A stretch of DNA of 64,000 nucleotides from Linnemannia hyalina (GCA_019671135.1 JAHRHY010000005.1:620001-684000), one strand, 5' to 3'; shown: positions 22,779 to 35,433, counted from the first letter of the stretch. Program-made: numbers and translations. The notes: generated by a model not told the origin, from the sequence alone.

Positions 22779-24734
22779 ATGCTCACTGTCCTCGCCATCT
22801 ACATCTCCTTCATCCTGCTCCTGGTATTTGTACTTCTCTTCGGACCCAGCCCCAGGTTCAGGTACGCTTTTTTTTCACTTCCTCTTCAATCCATGGCCGC
22901 CTGCCAGTGACCTCTACCATCGCAAAGACATATATCTGACAACAACCTAAACCAATGTTTACTATGTTATGACAAATAGGAACGGCATTATCGGGAAACT
23001 TCATGCCTTCATCACGGATACCATATGGATATACCTTGGGTACGTTCCTCAGGAGATGTGGTCCCTGCGCGTTCAATTCTACTCTGGGCACTTCTTTCCC
23101 CAATCTGACTTTCTATGTGCCCTTCGCATTCAATCCATAGGCGAGCAATGACCAAGGTCATGGGCGAAGGCTCGCTCACAAAGTGCGCTGGCTGCTGGTC
23201 GTACCTCTCGGAGCAGAGGAACCCATCCCTTCAAATCCTTTACATGTTCTTTATTACAGGATCAATTGGGACATTCATGGTATGCGGATTCGATCTCCTG
23301 GATGCAACAAACCTAGCCCCGATTCACAAGCAGTACGTACGCAAAGGCGATGTTGAACATTTGCGAATAACCTCGTGGAAAGCAACACACAGTCGGACTA
23401 ACAACCCTCCTAATTGACTTTATGTAGGTTCGTGATCCCCGCCATGATTGCGTTCACATATGCCTGCTTTTTTATCGCCTCGGCTATCGGACCTGGTGAA
23501 GTCAATACCCGGAATGTGAGGCGCGCCCTGGACGTGTACCCCTACGACCATCTTTTATTCGACCCCAAGAAGTGCGGAACATGCAAGATTCAAAAGTAAG
23601 GAGAGCGGTTTTGTTATGACTGTGTTTCTTCCCTATTGGAGGGCGAAAGGACCTGAATGGGATGACTAAAGACTAACGGCATTTGCATTATTTTGCTTGT
23701 ACGACCGCTTGTAGACCGGCCCGCTCAAAGCATTGCTCGCTCTGCAATATGTGCGTTGCACGATCGGACCACCATTGTAAGTTGCATTACCCGTTTTCTG
23801 CAAGAAATACAACCTGTCTCGTGTGACCAACCAACACTTGAACTCGATTTTACATCTAACTCGTGAATATTGCTCGCGTCATATAGGCGGCTGGATCAAC
23901 CAGTGCGTGGGACACAAGAACCATCGCTACTTCATGCTGTTTCTGTACAGTGCCGTCCAGGTGTGCTGGTATGGCACATTCCTCATCTACAAGATCTTTT
24001 GCTCCAGGATGTACGACTCGCCCATGTACAGGTTCCTTCTCCACACCGGCCGTTGGGAGCAGCTTGGCTTTATGAAGGACTACCACATCTTTATTGTAAG
24101 TCTTTGGTTACAAGTACTAACTCTTGGCAGTGAATGGTTCAATAGGTTCATATGGACAATATCAGTGCTAGCATGCATATTCATCCAATCATGTTTTTTT
24201 ACATTACCCGTTCAACTCTAGTATCAAATGCAGACGGACAAGTCACTGGGCGCACTGGGAGTGTTTGCATCACTGGCAGGATTGGTCATCTTCATCTTCC
24301 TACTCTACAACATATATCTGATTGCTACAGGTGTGACCACCAACGAGACGTTCAAGTGGGAGGACATTGGCGAGATGATCGACAGGAAAGAGCTGGTCGA
24401 GGTGATCGAGACCGACGCGGCTGGGAAGCAGATTGGACCCAAGCGGTATGAGCAGCGCGATCGCCGCCACCCAAGTCATCCTCGCTATGTTGGTCCACCA
24501 GTTCAGGAAGAACCTAGCCCGAAGCTAGCCCAATCGTCGAGGCCCGTTATCGAGGTCGAGAAGGTGGTCGGCAAGATGAGGGAGATTGACAATATCTATG
24601 ACCGAGGGGTTGTTGCCAATATCAAGTCGATCATCTTCCCGCCCAATCTCGACAAGCCAATTGCTAAGCCCTTGTCAATCGCCAGTAAGGTGGCCAAGAG
24701 TGCCAGCAGTAAGAATAATAGAAAGAACAAGTAA
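22779..24734 (+). CDS. SWF1: DHHC protein S-palmitoyltransferase, Swf1-like
   Basis: Seven exons (22779-22861, 22980-23039, 23141-23332, 23428-23595, 23715-23776, 23887-24095, 24222-24734) agree in phase and give 428 aa. The cysteine-rich core reads [20 protein letters not shown], then [23 protein letters not shown]. The catalytic Cys of DHHC (about residue 189) is split by intron 5. Four to five membrane spans surround it (about 3-22, 73-95, 113-133, 200-223 and 268-295). A TTNE motif after the last span and a C-terminal [13 protein letters not shown] match the Swf1 branch, whose yeast member palmitoylates SNAREs at the ER or Golgi. The ATG chosen begins the first membrane span; an upstream ATG at about 22658 lies out of the model, in the leader. 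Confidence 0.9.
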
Positions 24735-25336
24735 ATGCACGCTCGGTCAATCTAATATATCTAATGTATTACTATCTTGGAAAGCAGACTTGACCATGTC
24801 CCTGTTCGTTCGTCCTTCATTGCCTGTCATGACTGTCTTCACCAGAGTTGCCCCTTCGAACTGCAAGAGGAGTGAAAAAGAGTCGTTTTTGTTTCTGATA
24901 TCTCCTACTTTCTGATTACTCAGTGAGACTAATAAACTCATCACTGATGGTACCTGGGATTGGGATCGACCTTTTATTGATAGTCGATCGTTCTTGGGGT
25001 GGACGAGGGGTGCAGTTATATGTGAACTATCCCACGTACCAGTCCATCTTCTTACTTTCAATGGTACCATCCTCCCCCTCTGCCTTCTTAATGACAATAA
25101 ATGGCCTGTTTTACATGTGCATGCAATGAAACAGCGCCCCTCCTCTCCAAGCCCATTTGAAGTACCCAGGGGAAATTACATTTTTCTAAGGCATGGAACT
25201 CTCTTTTCTTTACCATCACTTTCTCGCCACAACCCTTTTCTCCTGTTTCTCTCTTTTCTCTCTCTCACACACTTTTCTCCATCCACCTTTCTTCTTCCTC
25301 TCATTTCCTTTGTCGTCAGGATCTTCCTCTTCCACC
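24735..25336. other. Intergenic spacer between tandem genes
   Basis: About 600 bp between the Swf1-like stop and the ATG of the Mdm1-like gene. The last 150 bp are strongly pyrimidine-rich (CTCTCTTTTC, CTTTCTTCTTCCTC), the usual leader type in this window. Nothing else is recognised. Confidence 0.5.
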
Positions 25337-28300
25337 ATGGAGATCGTTCAACCCATACCAACCCCTTCCTCCTCATTCACTAACGACGACGACGATATCA
25401 TCACCCCCTTCACAACAACAACCCATGCACAAGTGAGCCCCGTCTCTGTTGAATCATTTCCTCTCCTCGCACCACATCACGTCACTTTGGAGTCCAACAC
25501 CACCATCACCAACAGCAGCAGCACGGACTCTGATGACCCTTCCCAAGGCTCAACAGCCACCACTTCCACCATCACATCTGCCGCTCTGCCACACACAACC
25601 TCGCCCAACAACGACCTAACAACTATCCGTACACCCACCCCGGCCCTGAGCGAGAACAAGAACAATAACACCATTGACGCTTCTTCCTCCAGCGAGCCTT
25701 CCTCGTCGTCTATCAAGAAGGAACCCTCGCCACCAATACCAGTAACAGCAGCCGCAATACCATCTCCTCCACCTGCCGACACTCAAACAGTACCCGACAG
25801 CGATCACGCCCGTACCATTAGCAAGGACACACCAAATGCGACGCTGGAGCACATTCTTGCGCAGCTGAAGGAACAACCCGAGCGAGCTATCACTATCGCC
25901 TCCGTCGTGGGCGGTCTAATTGTTGTCCGGTATATCCTGCCTCGAATCGGCTGGGCTACCTTCTTTGTCGGGGTGTTGGGAATGGGCTTTGGCGGTTTTA
26001 TTGTTGCCTTTTATCTCCTCGCAGTTCCAGAGGCGACACGGCTCAAGCGCGCTTCGTCAGTCGCAAAGTTTGGCAGACACCATGACCAGCGCTTCGAGAT
26101 AGTGGATGGCGTTCCTTCATGGTCAGAGAGCCACGAAAAAGTAAGTGGTGTCTGGGTACTCAATTGTTCCGGTGCTCCTTTTCGTGTTCGCCTCCAGGGG
26201 ATCCACTGCCGGCTCATCCCTTGCCCTAACTTTTTATTTCTTTTGTTCCCTCTCTCTCTCTCTCTCTGTCGATGGATTAGCTCCTGACCATCACGCCTTT
26301 GCCAGAGGCTAAAGACTCTGACCTTCAGCATGTCACCATCTCACCCGATATTGATCCAATGGTGGAGGACATGATCTCGTACGCTCTGCGAGACTTTGTG
26401 AATGTTCCCGTCGGCCTTGTTTCTGAGGGGCAGCATAATGTCCCTTTGCGAGCATCCATGGTCGCCATGGCCATGAACCTTACCAGCAGATTCTCCAACG
26501 TGCGCCTTCCAGAGACCGCGCTTTTGGCTGTCTTTGGCCTGCAAAACAATTTTATTGTCCACTTGGTAAGAACCAAAAAAAACCCCCCATCTGCACACAA
26601 CAACAACATTAACTGCTTATTCGAACGCAACGTGAAATGTAAAAAAGAAGGGGACCAAGAAAGAAGAGAAGAGAAGAGTTGTGTGAGCAGAATGGATAAA
26701 ACAGCCGTTGACAATTGTACCTTCCCATTGCAACTGTTTAGCGTGCATACCGCGAACTACGTGCTAGCCGACTGCCGATTGAAACCTATGTAGCAGCGCA
26801 CGCCAACCCGGATTCGGTCATTGGCCGATGCTATCACAAGGAGGAACGGCAGAAGCAACTCAGGAGCACTGCCAAAGCCATTTGCCAGGCACTACTCCCC
26901 AAGGGCGACCAGCAATCCAAGGCCCTGTTTGCAGTCATGCAGGAGATCATGGCATCCCATGTCCTTGAGTCGACACTCGATTACGTCTGCGACCCCGACT
27001 TTATCAACCTCTCCATCATCGACTACTTCACCACTTCGGCTACTGAGCAAAAGGACGGGGCAGCGGCATCCGAGGCAGCACGGTCTACTACGCGGGAAGC
27101 CAAACTGGAGGAGGCGCCCATCAGCTCCCTTGCTGACTCTATCCTGATGAACGCCGCCCACTTGATGGACAAGACTTCTCGCGACCCTCAGGAGTCAGGA
27201 CCAGCTATTCAGAAGCCAACGCCACAGCATACCATACCCTTCTTGGACACATCAGTAGCCAGTAGGTCTCTTGAAGCTCCTCGGTCAGCCCAAGTGTCGA
27301 CTCCTCGGTCAGCGTCTGTCGCCCAGGACAAGCATTTTATCGCCCAACCCAAGCCATCTGTTTCCTTGAAAGACGTTCTCTCTCACAAGAACGAACACAT
27401 GGACATTTATCAAGAGTTCATGGCCTACATACAAGTTTGGGACGCTATGGACTTGGTGCAGTTTTGGGTCATGATCGACATTTTCCATCGACAGATCGAG
27501 CAGGGTACATTCGCTAATCCGGAGGACCTTCGACGGGAAGCCAACAATATCTTTGAGAGCTACTGTGGTCAGGATCCGGAGCAGCAGGTGACGGGCATTC
27601 GTGATGCCAAGGGAGGCGCGGTGCTAAAGAACCTCAGGAAAAACATTCGACCCAACCCAGCCTATTGCTTTGCCGAGCCGCAGGAGTGGGCAATGAGTGT
27701 TCTGGATCAGCAGTACTGGGAGCCGTTCAAGAGTAAGCAGGAGAGGGAGACTGCCGCCATCGAGACTCCGCAGAAGTCAGCATCAGAGCCACCAGAGCAG
27801 CAGCAGCATCCACAACAACTCGTGGACGATGCTGCACCCCGGCCATCCCTGGCATCTATGAGGAGCTCGTCTTCGTTGTCGTTGGCTGCTTCACCAATTG
27901 ATATCGAGAGCGTCGTGGAGCGTACAACACCAACACAACAGCCACCATCGGTTCCAAAGCTTTCTGTTCAGGCGATCAACTTGGCTGACATGGTCAACCG
28001 TCGTCCCAAGACATTGATGTCCAACTCGGATCTGAGCTACATGGTCGAGGTCCAGACGCATGCAGGACAAGGCTGGATGGTGACGAGAACATTCCAACAA
28101 CTGGAGCAACTCCAACAGGCGCTCTTGCAGCAGTATCCAGTCGTACAGCGGTCGATTTTCCCGCGGTGGAGACTCCAGCCTAGCGACAAAGTCTGTCTCG
28201 GTCTCCAAAACTTTATGCGGGCCATGTTGGCGATTCCCGAGGTCAGCGAGTCAATGAGTTTGAGTTGGTTCTTGAGCAAGGATTTCGACCAGTGCTCCGT

Positions 28301-29450
28301 CAGTGTTCAGGAAGCAGGACTCTTCCGCAACTCGATGCCATCCACTAGCAACCCTCTGGCCGAATCTGGAAAGGCAATCGGCTTGGCCGCCTCTCAAGGC
28401 GCCAAAACCGCTCTCCGTCAGGCGAGTGAGGCGTCATTGTCGGCAGGAAGATTCTTCAAGTCGATCGGAGCAGCCGTGACGAATGGAACCTCGGCAAGCA
28501 GCCCTCAATTGACGCCCATGTCGGAGGAGAAGATTGCCAGGGGATCATTCGACAGTGTCAGGAGTTCAAGCAGCACGTTCACTTTGCCAGAGCGCCAACA
28601 ACACAATGCAGGACAGCATATGACACCAGGATCGACACCAGTGCCGAACGGCTCTCATTCGACACCAATGTCTGGAACGGAAGGGCCAAGGAGCGACACC
28701 CCCTCACGGTTTTCGTCATCTCTTCGCGACGAGGCTACCCAGTCCCCCATTGCCACCAATCCACCCGCTCAAGAAATTTCTGCGCTCACCTCGCCCGTGC
28801 CTACCGCCGCAACAAGAAAGTCGGATGCTTCAGGCTTTGAAAGTAGCCCCCACACTGGGTTTGGTAGTTTACCCAGCCCCAGCAATACTCAGGATTCACT
28901 GCCAGGTCAGGGCCGATCAACCCCCACCCCAGTGTCTTTACCTGAGTCCACACCGACCATTGCACCTACACCATCTACATCACCCTCTGTCACCACCCCC
29001 ACGACAACGAGCGCCCCGACTGCAGGAGCTCCACCACTGCCCAAGAAGAAGATGGCGCTCCTATCAAACGACGAACTGGACCTGCTGATTGAGACATCCT
29101 TCACGGTCCTGGAGGATATTATGGATTTCTCAAAGGGCCAGTCCATCCGCCGTATGACATTTGGAGTGCTTCGGGAACTGGTCCGCAAGTCATATCGCGT
29201 AGCGATCAACCAGAGCTTCTCGACATGGGTCGAACAAAGTACCAGCCACGAGAGTACTGTCGATATGGTACGGTGGATGAAGGAGGATCTGCTGTGGCCG
29301 AATGGAGAGTGGCCTGTTGTTCCTCCTACCCCTGTGGCGGCAGCAGTGGCGGCTGGAAATGAGGATACGGCAGAGAAAGATATTATCCGAATGGGCGACG
29401 ACAGCTATGAGATTGGGAGCGATGGTATTGCGGTCAAGGTCCAGCCCTCC

Positions 29451-29532
<82 letters not shown>

Positions 29533-29801
29533 CCTCCAGCAAAACGACAGACACAACAGCAGCAACAACAACGGTACCGGTGCCTGCAGCAAGGACAGAG
29601 AAGGAAAAGGAGGTGACGCGGGAGAAGGCACGAGAGTTGGTCAAAATCATGCTCCCTGGGTCCTTGGTCACTGTGCTCGGAAAGGAGGCTGTGCTTCGCG
29701 GTTTGGTTGATGTCTTTGAGATGATGCAGATCAAGGAGTTGAACCTGGGTCTTGCCCTCAGTGTCCTCGAGATGACTGTGCGTTTGACCCTTTCTCGCTA
29801 G
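25337..29801 (+). CDS. Mdm1/SNX13-14-type sorting nexin (PXA-RGS-PX-Nexin_C)
   Basis: Exons 25337-26140, 26281-26565 and 26742-29801 join in phase 0 to give 1382 aa. After a Thr/Ser-rich leader, two adjacent hydrophobic spans (about 185-231) form an ER hairpin anchor. A PXA domain follows (about 280-455, with ISYALRDFVNVPVGL). Then come an RGS-like domain (about 572-690, LVQFWVMIDIFHRQIEQGTF), a PX domain (about 793-880, FPRWRLQPSDKVCLGLQNFM) and a C-terminal Nexin_C domain (about 1137-1380). This order is that of yeast Mdm1 and animal SNX13/14, which tether the ER to the vacuole or lysosome and act on lipid droplets. A 27-residue poly-Asn tract interrupts the Nexin_C region. The ATG has a strong CCACC context; upstream in-frame sequence is leader. 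Confidence 0.92.
29451..29531 (+). repeat. Pure (AAC)27 repeat coding for 27 Asn
   Basis: An uninterrupted trinucleotide run inside the last exon of the Mdm1-like gene, within its C-terminal domain region. No synonymous AAT interrupts it, so it is likely recent or unstable. Confidence 0.95.
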
Positions 29802-29933
29802 TTTTCTATTGTAATAAAACCCCACTAGAGTATACCAATTTTCACGGTATCGTTGATGCGATGGGAGATCGGTGACATTGCAACCATGAATGCAAGTTGT
29901 CATCCAATGAGTACCTCGCTCCTCATGGAACAC

Positions 29934-30355
29934 CTAACTTCCGCGACTTCCGCGCGTAGGTCGCCAGTCCGCTCGATGGGTCTCCAGCATCAAGATGGTC
30001 GGCCCGCCTTCCTCTCCCTCCAGCCAGCGTTGCCACAGTTGACGGGGGCTCTCCGAGAGGTCAGGGTAGTGGTATTTGAAATGGGGCACATGGTGATGGG
30101 GATCCTCACATCGAGCTGGGGGAACACTGCAACCACTTCTATAAAATAAGGTAGTGTGAGAGGGTCATTGGTGTCGTCATCCTCCAGGACGATTTTGTAG
30201 CGCGCCGCCTCCGGATCGAAAGCTTCGTACTCATCTCCCAGCGCTGCTGGCTCGTCGACACCCTCGTCACCGTCCTCGCTCTCGCTCTCAGTCGTTCTCT
30301 CCGCCGCCATATAGGCATCGTCGTACTCATCCTCATCGTCAAGCTCCTTGGCCAT
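29934..30355 (-). CDS. Small acidic protein with Gcr1-like C-terminal segment
   Basis: Two exons (30355-30231 and 30138-29934) can be joined by a 92-nt intron (donor GTACGA, acceptor TTTATAG) to give 109 aa. The N-terminus is strongly acidic (AKELDDEDEYDDAY). The C-terminus reads HHVPHFKYHYPDLSESPRQL, then WQRWLEGEEGGPTILMLETH and RADWRP. The pattern of LW, W, a Gly/Pro turn and a final WR resembles the GCR1_C DNA-binding domain of fungal transcription activators, though it is short. Without the splice, the frame runs to 29990 with an unrelated tail. An in-frame stop lies just before ACCCTCAACGCC upstream of the ATG, but an AG there could be an acceptor from a further 5' exon. Convergent with the Mdm1-like gene, about 130 nt away. 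Confidence 0.5.
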
Positions 30356-30774
30356 CACGACGTGGAAGTTGGCGTTGAGGGTCTAAAGCTGATGTTGAAG
30401 CGGTGAAAGGTAAGGAAGAAAGAGAGAGTGTGTCTGTCGTTTTCACTTTCTTTTCTTTTCCTTAGTGATCCTCATTCAAGAGAACGAGTAACAAACACGT
30501 AAGATCATTATGTGATGAATCAAACCCCTCATCATTGTAGCCACTTGTCTACGCTCTCCATCTATCTATCTATCTATCTACCTATCGTGGAAACTTTTCT
30601 CTATTTGACCATGTCGCAGTGGCGCTTCTCCTAATTGAACGCGTGTACTTGGCTTTATCAGACCTCATATCATTTCACTTTCACATTCGAATGTAACTTT
30701 GGCATGCTAGTTTTCTTTATTATTGTGGGGGGTGTCGCGCGTGAGGCTGTATGCAAAGGCGGGTAGGAAAAGAT
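30356..30774. other. Intergenic spacer with (ATCT)n repeat
   Basis: Between two minus-strand genes. It contains a short ATCT microsatellite (about 30559-30586). It is the 3' flank of RRN3 and the 5' flank of the small acidic-protein gene, and may hide a short first exon of the latter. Confidence 0.5.
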
Positions 30775-33601
30775 TCACTTGCGTCCAGTTATTCCTTGGA
30801 CGAGGAAATGTGCAGGACTCGGGCTGATACTCATGGACATAATCGACTTGTTCATCTCAGCCTCATCATCATCCTCGCCCTCGTCGTCCTCACCTTCGCT
30901 GTTCATTGAACCGCTGTGACGACCGATATCCTGCAACTCCTCATCATCGTCTTCCTCGTATTCATATTCTACATCCTCATCCTCATCATACTCATCCTCA
31001 TCCTCATCGTCTTCATCCTCATCCTCGCTCTCCCACTCTTGGTAGATACCCTGCATGAAGGGCGCACTCCGGTGGAGGCGGTAAGGGTCAAAGGGAAAGA
31101 AGGTCTCGAGCTCGTGGGGCAACTGCCCACCCACCGCTGGACTGCCACTACCGCTAGCTCCAGCCCCATTGCGGTTGCCGCCGCTTCCAGCTCCCAGCAT
31201 GTCCGAGTCTGGCCGTGCTGCGTGTCGTGGGATGTAGATTTTCTTATTTTGTTCCAGAATCGGGTAGATGTACATGAAGTCAAGCGACTGTGAGATCCTT
31301 GCAAACTGCTTCACCACATTCGACGAGCACATCTATTTAGTTTGGTCAGCACGAACAAGTGCGTTGGCATGAGTTTCTTGTTCAAGAAGAGATGACGACT
31401 GAAGGAAAATGAATACAATCGAATGCGTGTTTACCTTGAGGGGGTTAAGGCGACTGGTGACGACTCGCTGAAGACTGTTCAATCCTGAATGCCACTGCCG
31501 GCCGACTCTTCGAGAAGAATTGACATCAGGTGAGTCCATGCTGCCGACAATCATACCAGCAGTGTCAAAATCGTCCTTGCTGCTCCGAATCTCCAAAACT
31601 CGCCAGCGGAAACAGAAAATATACATCAGAGCTTGAACGACGGCGTAAAAGACGGCGTACCGATCGGCATCCGGGAGTACATTCGATCCTGTATCAACTT
31701 GTGCGACCAACTCCAACACAAAGTTGCCAAGCATGTCGATCACCATGAGGACTTGTCGGATGTCGAGGTACTTTGCTCTTGACACAAACGACGACATGTA
31801 TGCCGCTGCCGACACTCGAATCACCTCGGGTTGTGACTTGTCAAGAATCTTGGTGCCGAGAGCGCCCAGGAAGTAGTCTGAAAATTGAGGTGAAAGCGAG
31901 ACCATGTAAAAGATGATGAACTGGGTGTGTCGAGACTTGAATGTCTGCAAGATGGTGTTCATAAAGATCTGCAAGAGGACGAGGAATAACTCCTCGACAG
32001 GGGCGGGCATGCGCCCATTCTGTGTAGGAAGATGCCGGCAGCTGTTGATGTAACCTTCGAGGTATGAAAAGACCAGGAATAGCATGCCATCGAGCTTCTT
32101 TGTCATCTCCTTGATGTCCAAAACTGCAACCGGAGTGCCATCCGAGTCTGATCCCGAATCTGAATCGTCGTCCGAGTCCGAGTCCGATTCATCTGAAATC
32201 CCGTCGTCGTCATCTGCAGTATCAAAATCGTATGCAACCTCTGTGTCCGAATCCTCCAGTTCTTCCAGCTCTACCTGAATCTCAACCTATGACGTGACAA
32301 CAGAAGATGTACATTTTGTCAATACACAGCACGCTGACCGAACATGATGAAAGTCGAAACATGAACAATTCAATACTTACATCGACTTGAATGATCCTGT
32401 CGATGACAAGGCCAAGGATCTGTGTGCGGAGGACGGGTGCGTATTCTAGGACGCGGAGGATATTTTTGACGTATACTGTATGGGCATAGATCGACTCGCG
32501 CTTGTGTGGGAACTCTTTTGCAAGCAAGGGGAATAAAGATGTCGCGCCGGTAGGGATAAGTCCAAGGATATACTTAAGCGCCAGATGAACACGCTCGTGT
32601 TGTGTTTCGCGGTTGATGATGGGTGTATCTGTTGTCATTGTTGGTTTGTAACCTAGTGTTTGAAAATAGGCAGATGTTAATATCTGATAAGATACAATGG
32701 GTGCCTGTGATATGGCCAGCCAGACTGTCAAGAGAGCATTACTTACGGTGGGTAAGCTTTTGCATGAGCATTGACTGGACTGGGACCACATAGAAGGCAT
32801 GGGCTGACACGACGTTTCCCAAGAAGGACATATAGTACTGTACAAAGACGTCATCCTGAATAAGCCAATCGATCTGCAGCATGGTTTCGATCAGAGCCAC
32901 GCACGACTTGTCCAGGAGGGAGATGCACTGGGAGAGGGCCTGGATCCACTGCAGCATTTTCGTCGGAGCCAAAGGCGAAGGCTTAGTCACCGTTAGCTGT
33001 GCGATGAGTTCTTCGTACTTGATTGGATCGCCCTATAAGAAAGAAAAAAATTGACAGCCAAAGAAAAATGAAAAATGAAAAAAGGAGAGGGGTGTTAGGC
33101 CAAGTCCGAATAAAGGCGACAAGATCATGCAAACAGAGGTCCAATTGTGATACTGCTTGAATAAGCTCAACTCCATGGCTTACTCAATTGACTTTCAAGC
33201 CAGAGATAGCAAAGACAAGAAAGAAGGGGGAAGAAAGCTGCCTGCATGGATCGTATATGGTGGCAACGAGGGTCAAGGGCGTTGTGTGAGAAAGTATTAC
33301 GTACCCTCCGTTTTTCCTGAATGGCGCTGGTGATGTAAGTGGTCATCAGCACCAAGCTCTGGCGCTGCTTTTCAAAGTCTGCGACTTGCTCGGAGGAGAT
33401 CATGGCGGGTGAAGAGACGACGGGAGTGGAGATGGATCTTTTCATGGGGGAGTTGGCTGCGGCGAGGATATTATTATTCGAGCCGCTGGCTCTCTTTCTG
33501 TGACCGCGGAGTGGAAGCTCGCAGTCCATGGTGGGGGATTCAGGAGCGAAGGTGACCTTGGGAGCAGATGCTGCGGCGTGGATGGAGTGTGATACAGGCA
33601 T
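30775..33601 (-). CDS. RRN3: RNA polymerase I transcription initiation factor Rrn3
   Basis: Five exons (33601-33305, 33032-32747, 32652-32381, 32286-31435, 31332-30775) keep frame and give 754 aa, with GT-AG introns throughout. Family marks include LLDKSCVALIETMLQIDWLI, the acidic VEIQVELEELEDSDTE, HTQFIIFYMVSL, SVFV-like repeats of HEAT type, VVKQFARISQSLDFMYIYP and ELETFFPFDPYRLHRS. Rrn3/TIF-IA binds Pol I through its Rpa43 stalk and recruits it to the rDNA promoter. Two acidic stretches stand out: the central SDESDSDSDDD insert and a C-terminal run of Glu/Asp/Tyr that is longer than I would expect. The ATG at 33601 was chosen as the first Met upstream of the conserved part; an unrelated leader lies upstream in the same frame. 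Confidence 0.93.
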
Positions 33602-34062
33602 ATATGAATGTGTCTTTGCTGCGGTTTGTCGTTTCTCTTTTTGTTTTTCTTTTTCCCCTGGAGTCTGGTTGTTAGAATGAAAGAAGGAGTGAAGGGGTGG
33701 AGAGTGGGGAGAGAGTGGTGTGTGTGTATGTCTGTGGCGATTGCTCTCTGGTTTGCTATTTTCGAGGGGGAGTGTTGTTGTTTTTCCTGCAGGAGTTGGT
33801 ATCGTCGTTTTTGTTGATGCTGGTGTAGTTTGTTTGTCTCGTGAGGGATGTCCAGAAAGAAGAAGGTCTGGCTTTAGAACGACAACAAAGGAGAAAAAAA
33901 AAAGAGGAGGCACAAACAGACAACATAAACAGCAAGTCACAGTGGCACAGACCAGCGATCGATTCCCCTTAATCAATCAATCTATCACTTCTGTGATAAC
34001 TGGTAAGGCAGACAAATGCTTTTTCATTGCCATCACTCTCAACCAGGGAGACACACAGGAAC
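33602..34062. promoter_or_regulatory. Divergent promoter between RRN3 and a Mediator-like gene
   Basis: The 461 bp separating the two ATGs. The left half is pyrimidine-rich on the RRN3 strand. AATCAATCAATC repeats occur near 33970. No TATA box is obvious for either gene, and shared regulation of Pol I and Pol II transcription factors is possible. Confidence 0.5.
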
Positions 34063-35159
34063 ATGCAACAGCAAACAGCACCACGGCCACTCATCGCAGA
34101 GATTGAACAGCTCAGACGCTCAGTCGACGTGAGTCTCCCCCATTGTTTTCCCCTCAGAATGCATTCAGTCGTAGTCAAACGATGACTACTTGTGAATCGT
34201 CCCTTGACAAACAGCTTTTCTTCTTCGTTCTCTGCTCTAGAGCATGAACTCTCAAACCGCCGAGATGCTTAAGAACCTCGAACAACTTCGACACCTGTAA
34301 GGAGGTGCCGGATAATCTATCATATGACTTCAATCAAACGGGACATTCACAACAGGGACGAAGTATCCATTTTTAACGCGCTCTCTGTTACCTCCTTGAT
34401 AGAGGCGCGGATCATATTGCACTCCCATCAACTGAGCAGGAGAAGCTTGACCGCGAGTGGGAGTACTTTGAAACCGTCTGCGACCAAGTGTACTTTATTC
34501 TGGTAACTTGAACTTACCACTCCAACGATCTCTAACCAGGCAGGAAAAAAAACGAATGTAACCAGAAACTGACAACAACTCTTTTCTGTGAATAGGAAAA
34601 CGCAAAGTACAAACTCAAGAGGCAACAAAACATGTATCACAATCAATTGAACCCTCCAGTCCCTGAACCGGCGCCAGTGATCCCTCAACACGAACCAGTA
34701 ACGCCAATTGTTCACTCGGTCACAACACCCATCAGTAACACGACACCTCAATTGTCTGCAGGAACAACGCCCACAGGATCAGTAGCAACAGGAGCAACAG
34801 TAACACCATCCACGACAGCAGCAGCAACAGTAGCGATAGCAACCCCGTTAAACTTGGTCACACAATCGCCTGCAGCAATAGGCATGACCCCTCAAAACAA
34901 CTCGCCACTGGATTTACAAATGTTGAGTCCACCAAGCAATTTCGACATCAACTCTTCTACACCTGGCGGTGGCGTCACGACTCCCTCGATGCTTTTGTCG
35001 GCTGCAGCACAGGATACCAACCTTGCTGTTGGCAGCAATCCGTCACTTGATCCATCACTCGATACTGATGGCACTAATAACATTCAGGACACCATGCTCG
35101 ACCTTGGCGATATTGGCAGTCTCGGCAACGGAGACATGGACGACATGATCAACTTTTAA
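34063..35159 (+). CDS. Probable Mediator tail subunit, Med29/Med2-like
   Basis: Four exons (34063-34128, 34241-34296, 34403-34502, 34596-35159) join in frame to 261 aa. The first 95 residues are a helical, coiled-coil-like region (PLIAEIEQLRRSVDSMNSQT, EMLKNLEQLRHL, EKLDREWEYFETVCDQVYFI). The pattern of Phe, CDQ and following Leu resembles the Med29 family. The rest is Pro/Thr/Ala-rich and disordered, ending in an acidic hydrophobic tail (TMLDLGDIGSLGNGDMDDMI) of activation-domain type. Mediator bridges activators and RNA polymerase II. The assignment rests on pattern only; a different nuclear coiled-coil subunit is possible. A polyadenylation-like AATAAA lies just past the stop. Confidence 0.6.
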
Positions 35160-35361
35160 TCTCTTCTCTTCCTTCACTTACTGTAGAAAAATAATAAACA
35201 TCAAAACAATCAACAATGACTTGGAAAAACAAGACTTGTGGATGTGATGAAAGATATGAATGATATCAAACAGTATCCTACAAAAACGAAAAACGTGAAC
35301 TTTGAAGGAACCAACCTACCAACACGCAAAAAATTGAAAAGAGAGATATGCAAAAGAGAAT

Positions 35362-35385
35362 GCGACCTGTGTGGATTGAACACAC

Positions 35386-35426
<41 letters not shown>

Positions 35427-35433
35427 AGGTCGC
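35362..35433 (-). tRNA. tRNA-Phe (anticodon GAA)
   Basis: The reverse complement folds as a complete cloverleaf: acceptor GCGACCT/AGGTCGC, D stem GCTC/GAGC, anticodon stem TCAGA/TCTGA with loop CTGAAGA, and T stem GTGTG/CACAC with loop TTCAATC. The anticodon is GAA. There is no intron. A TTTT run follows within about 10 nt downstream, serving as a Pol III terminator. Confidence 0.97.

Noticed and set aside
29405..29734. Poly-Val, poly-Cys and poly-Leu frames opposite the AAC repeat
   Set aside because: Shadows of the (AAC)27 tract in the Mdm1-like gene.
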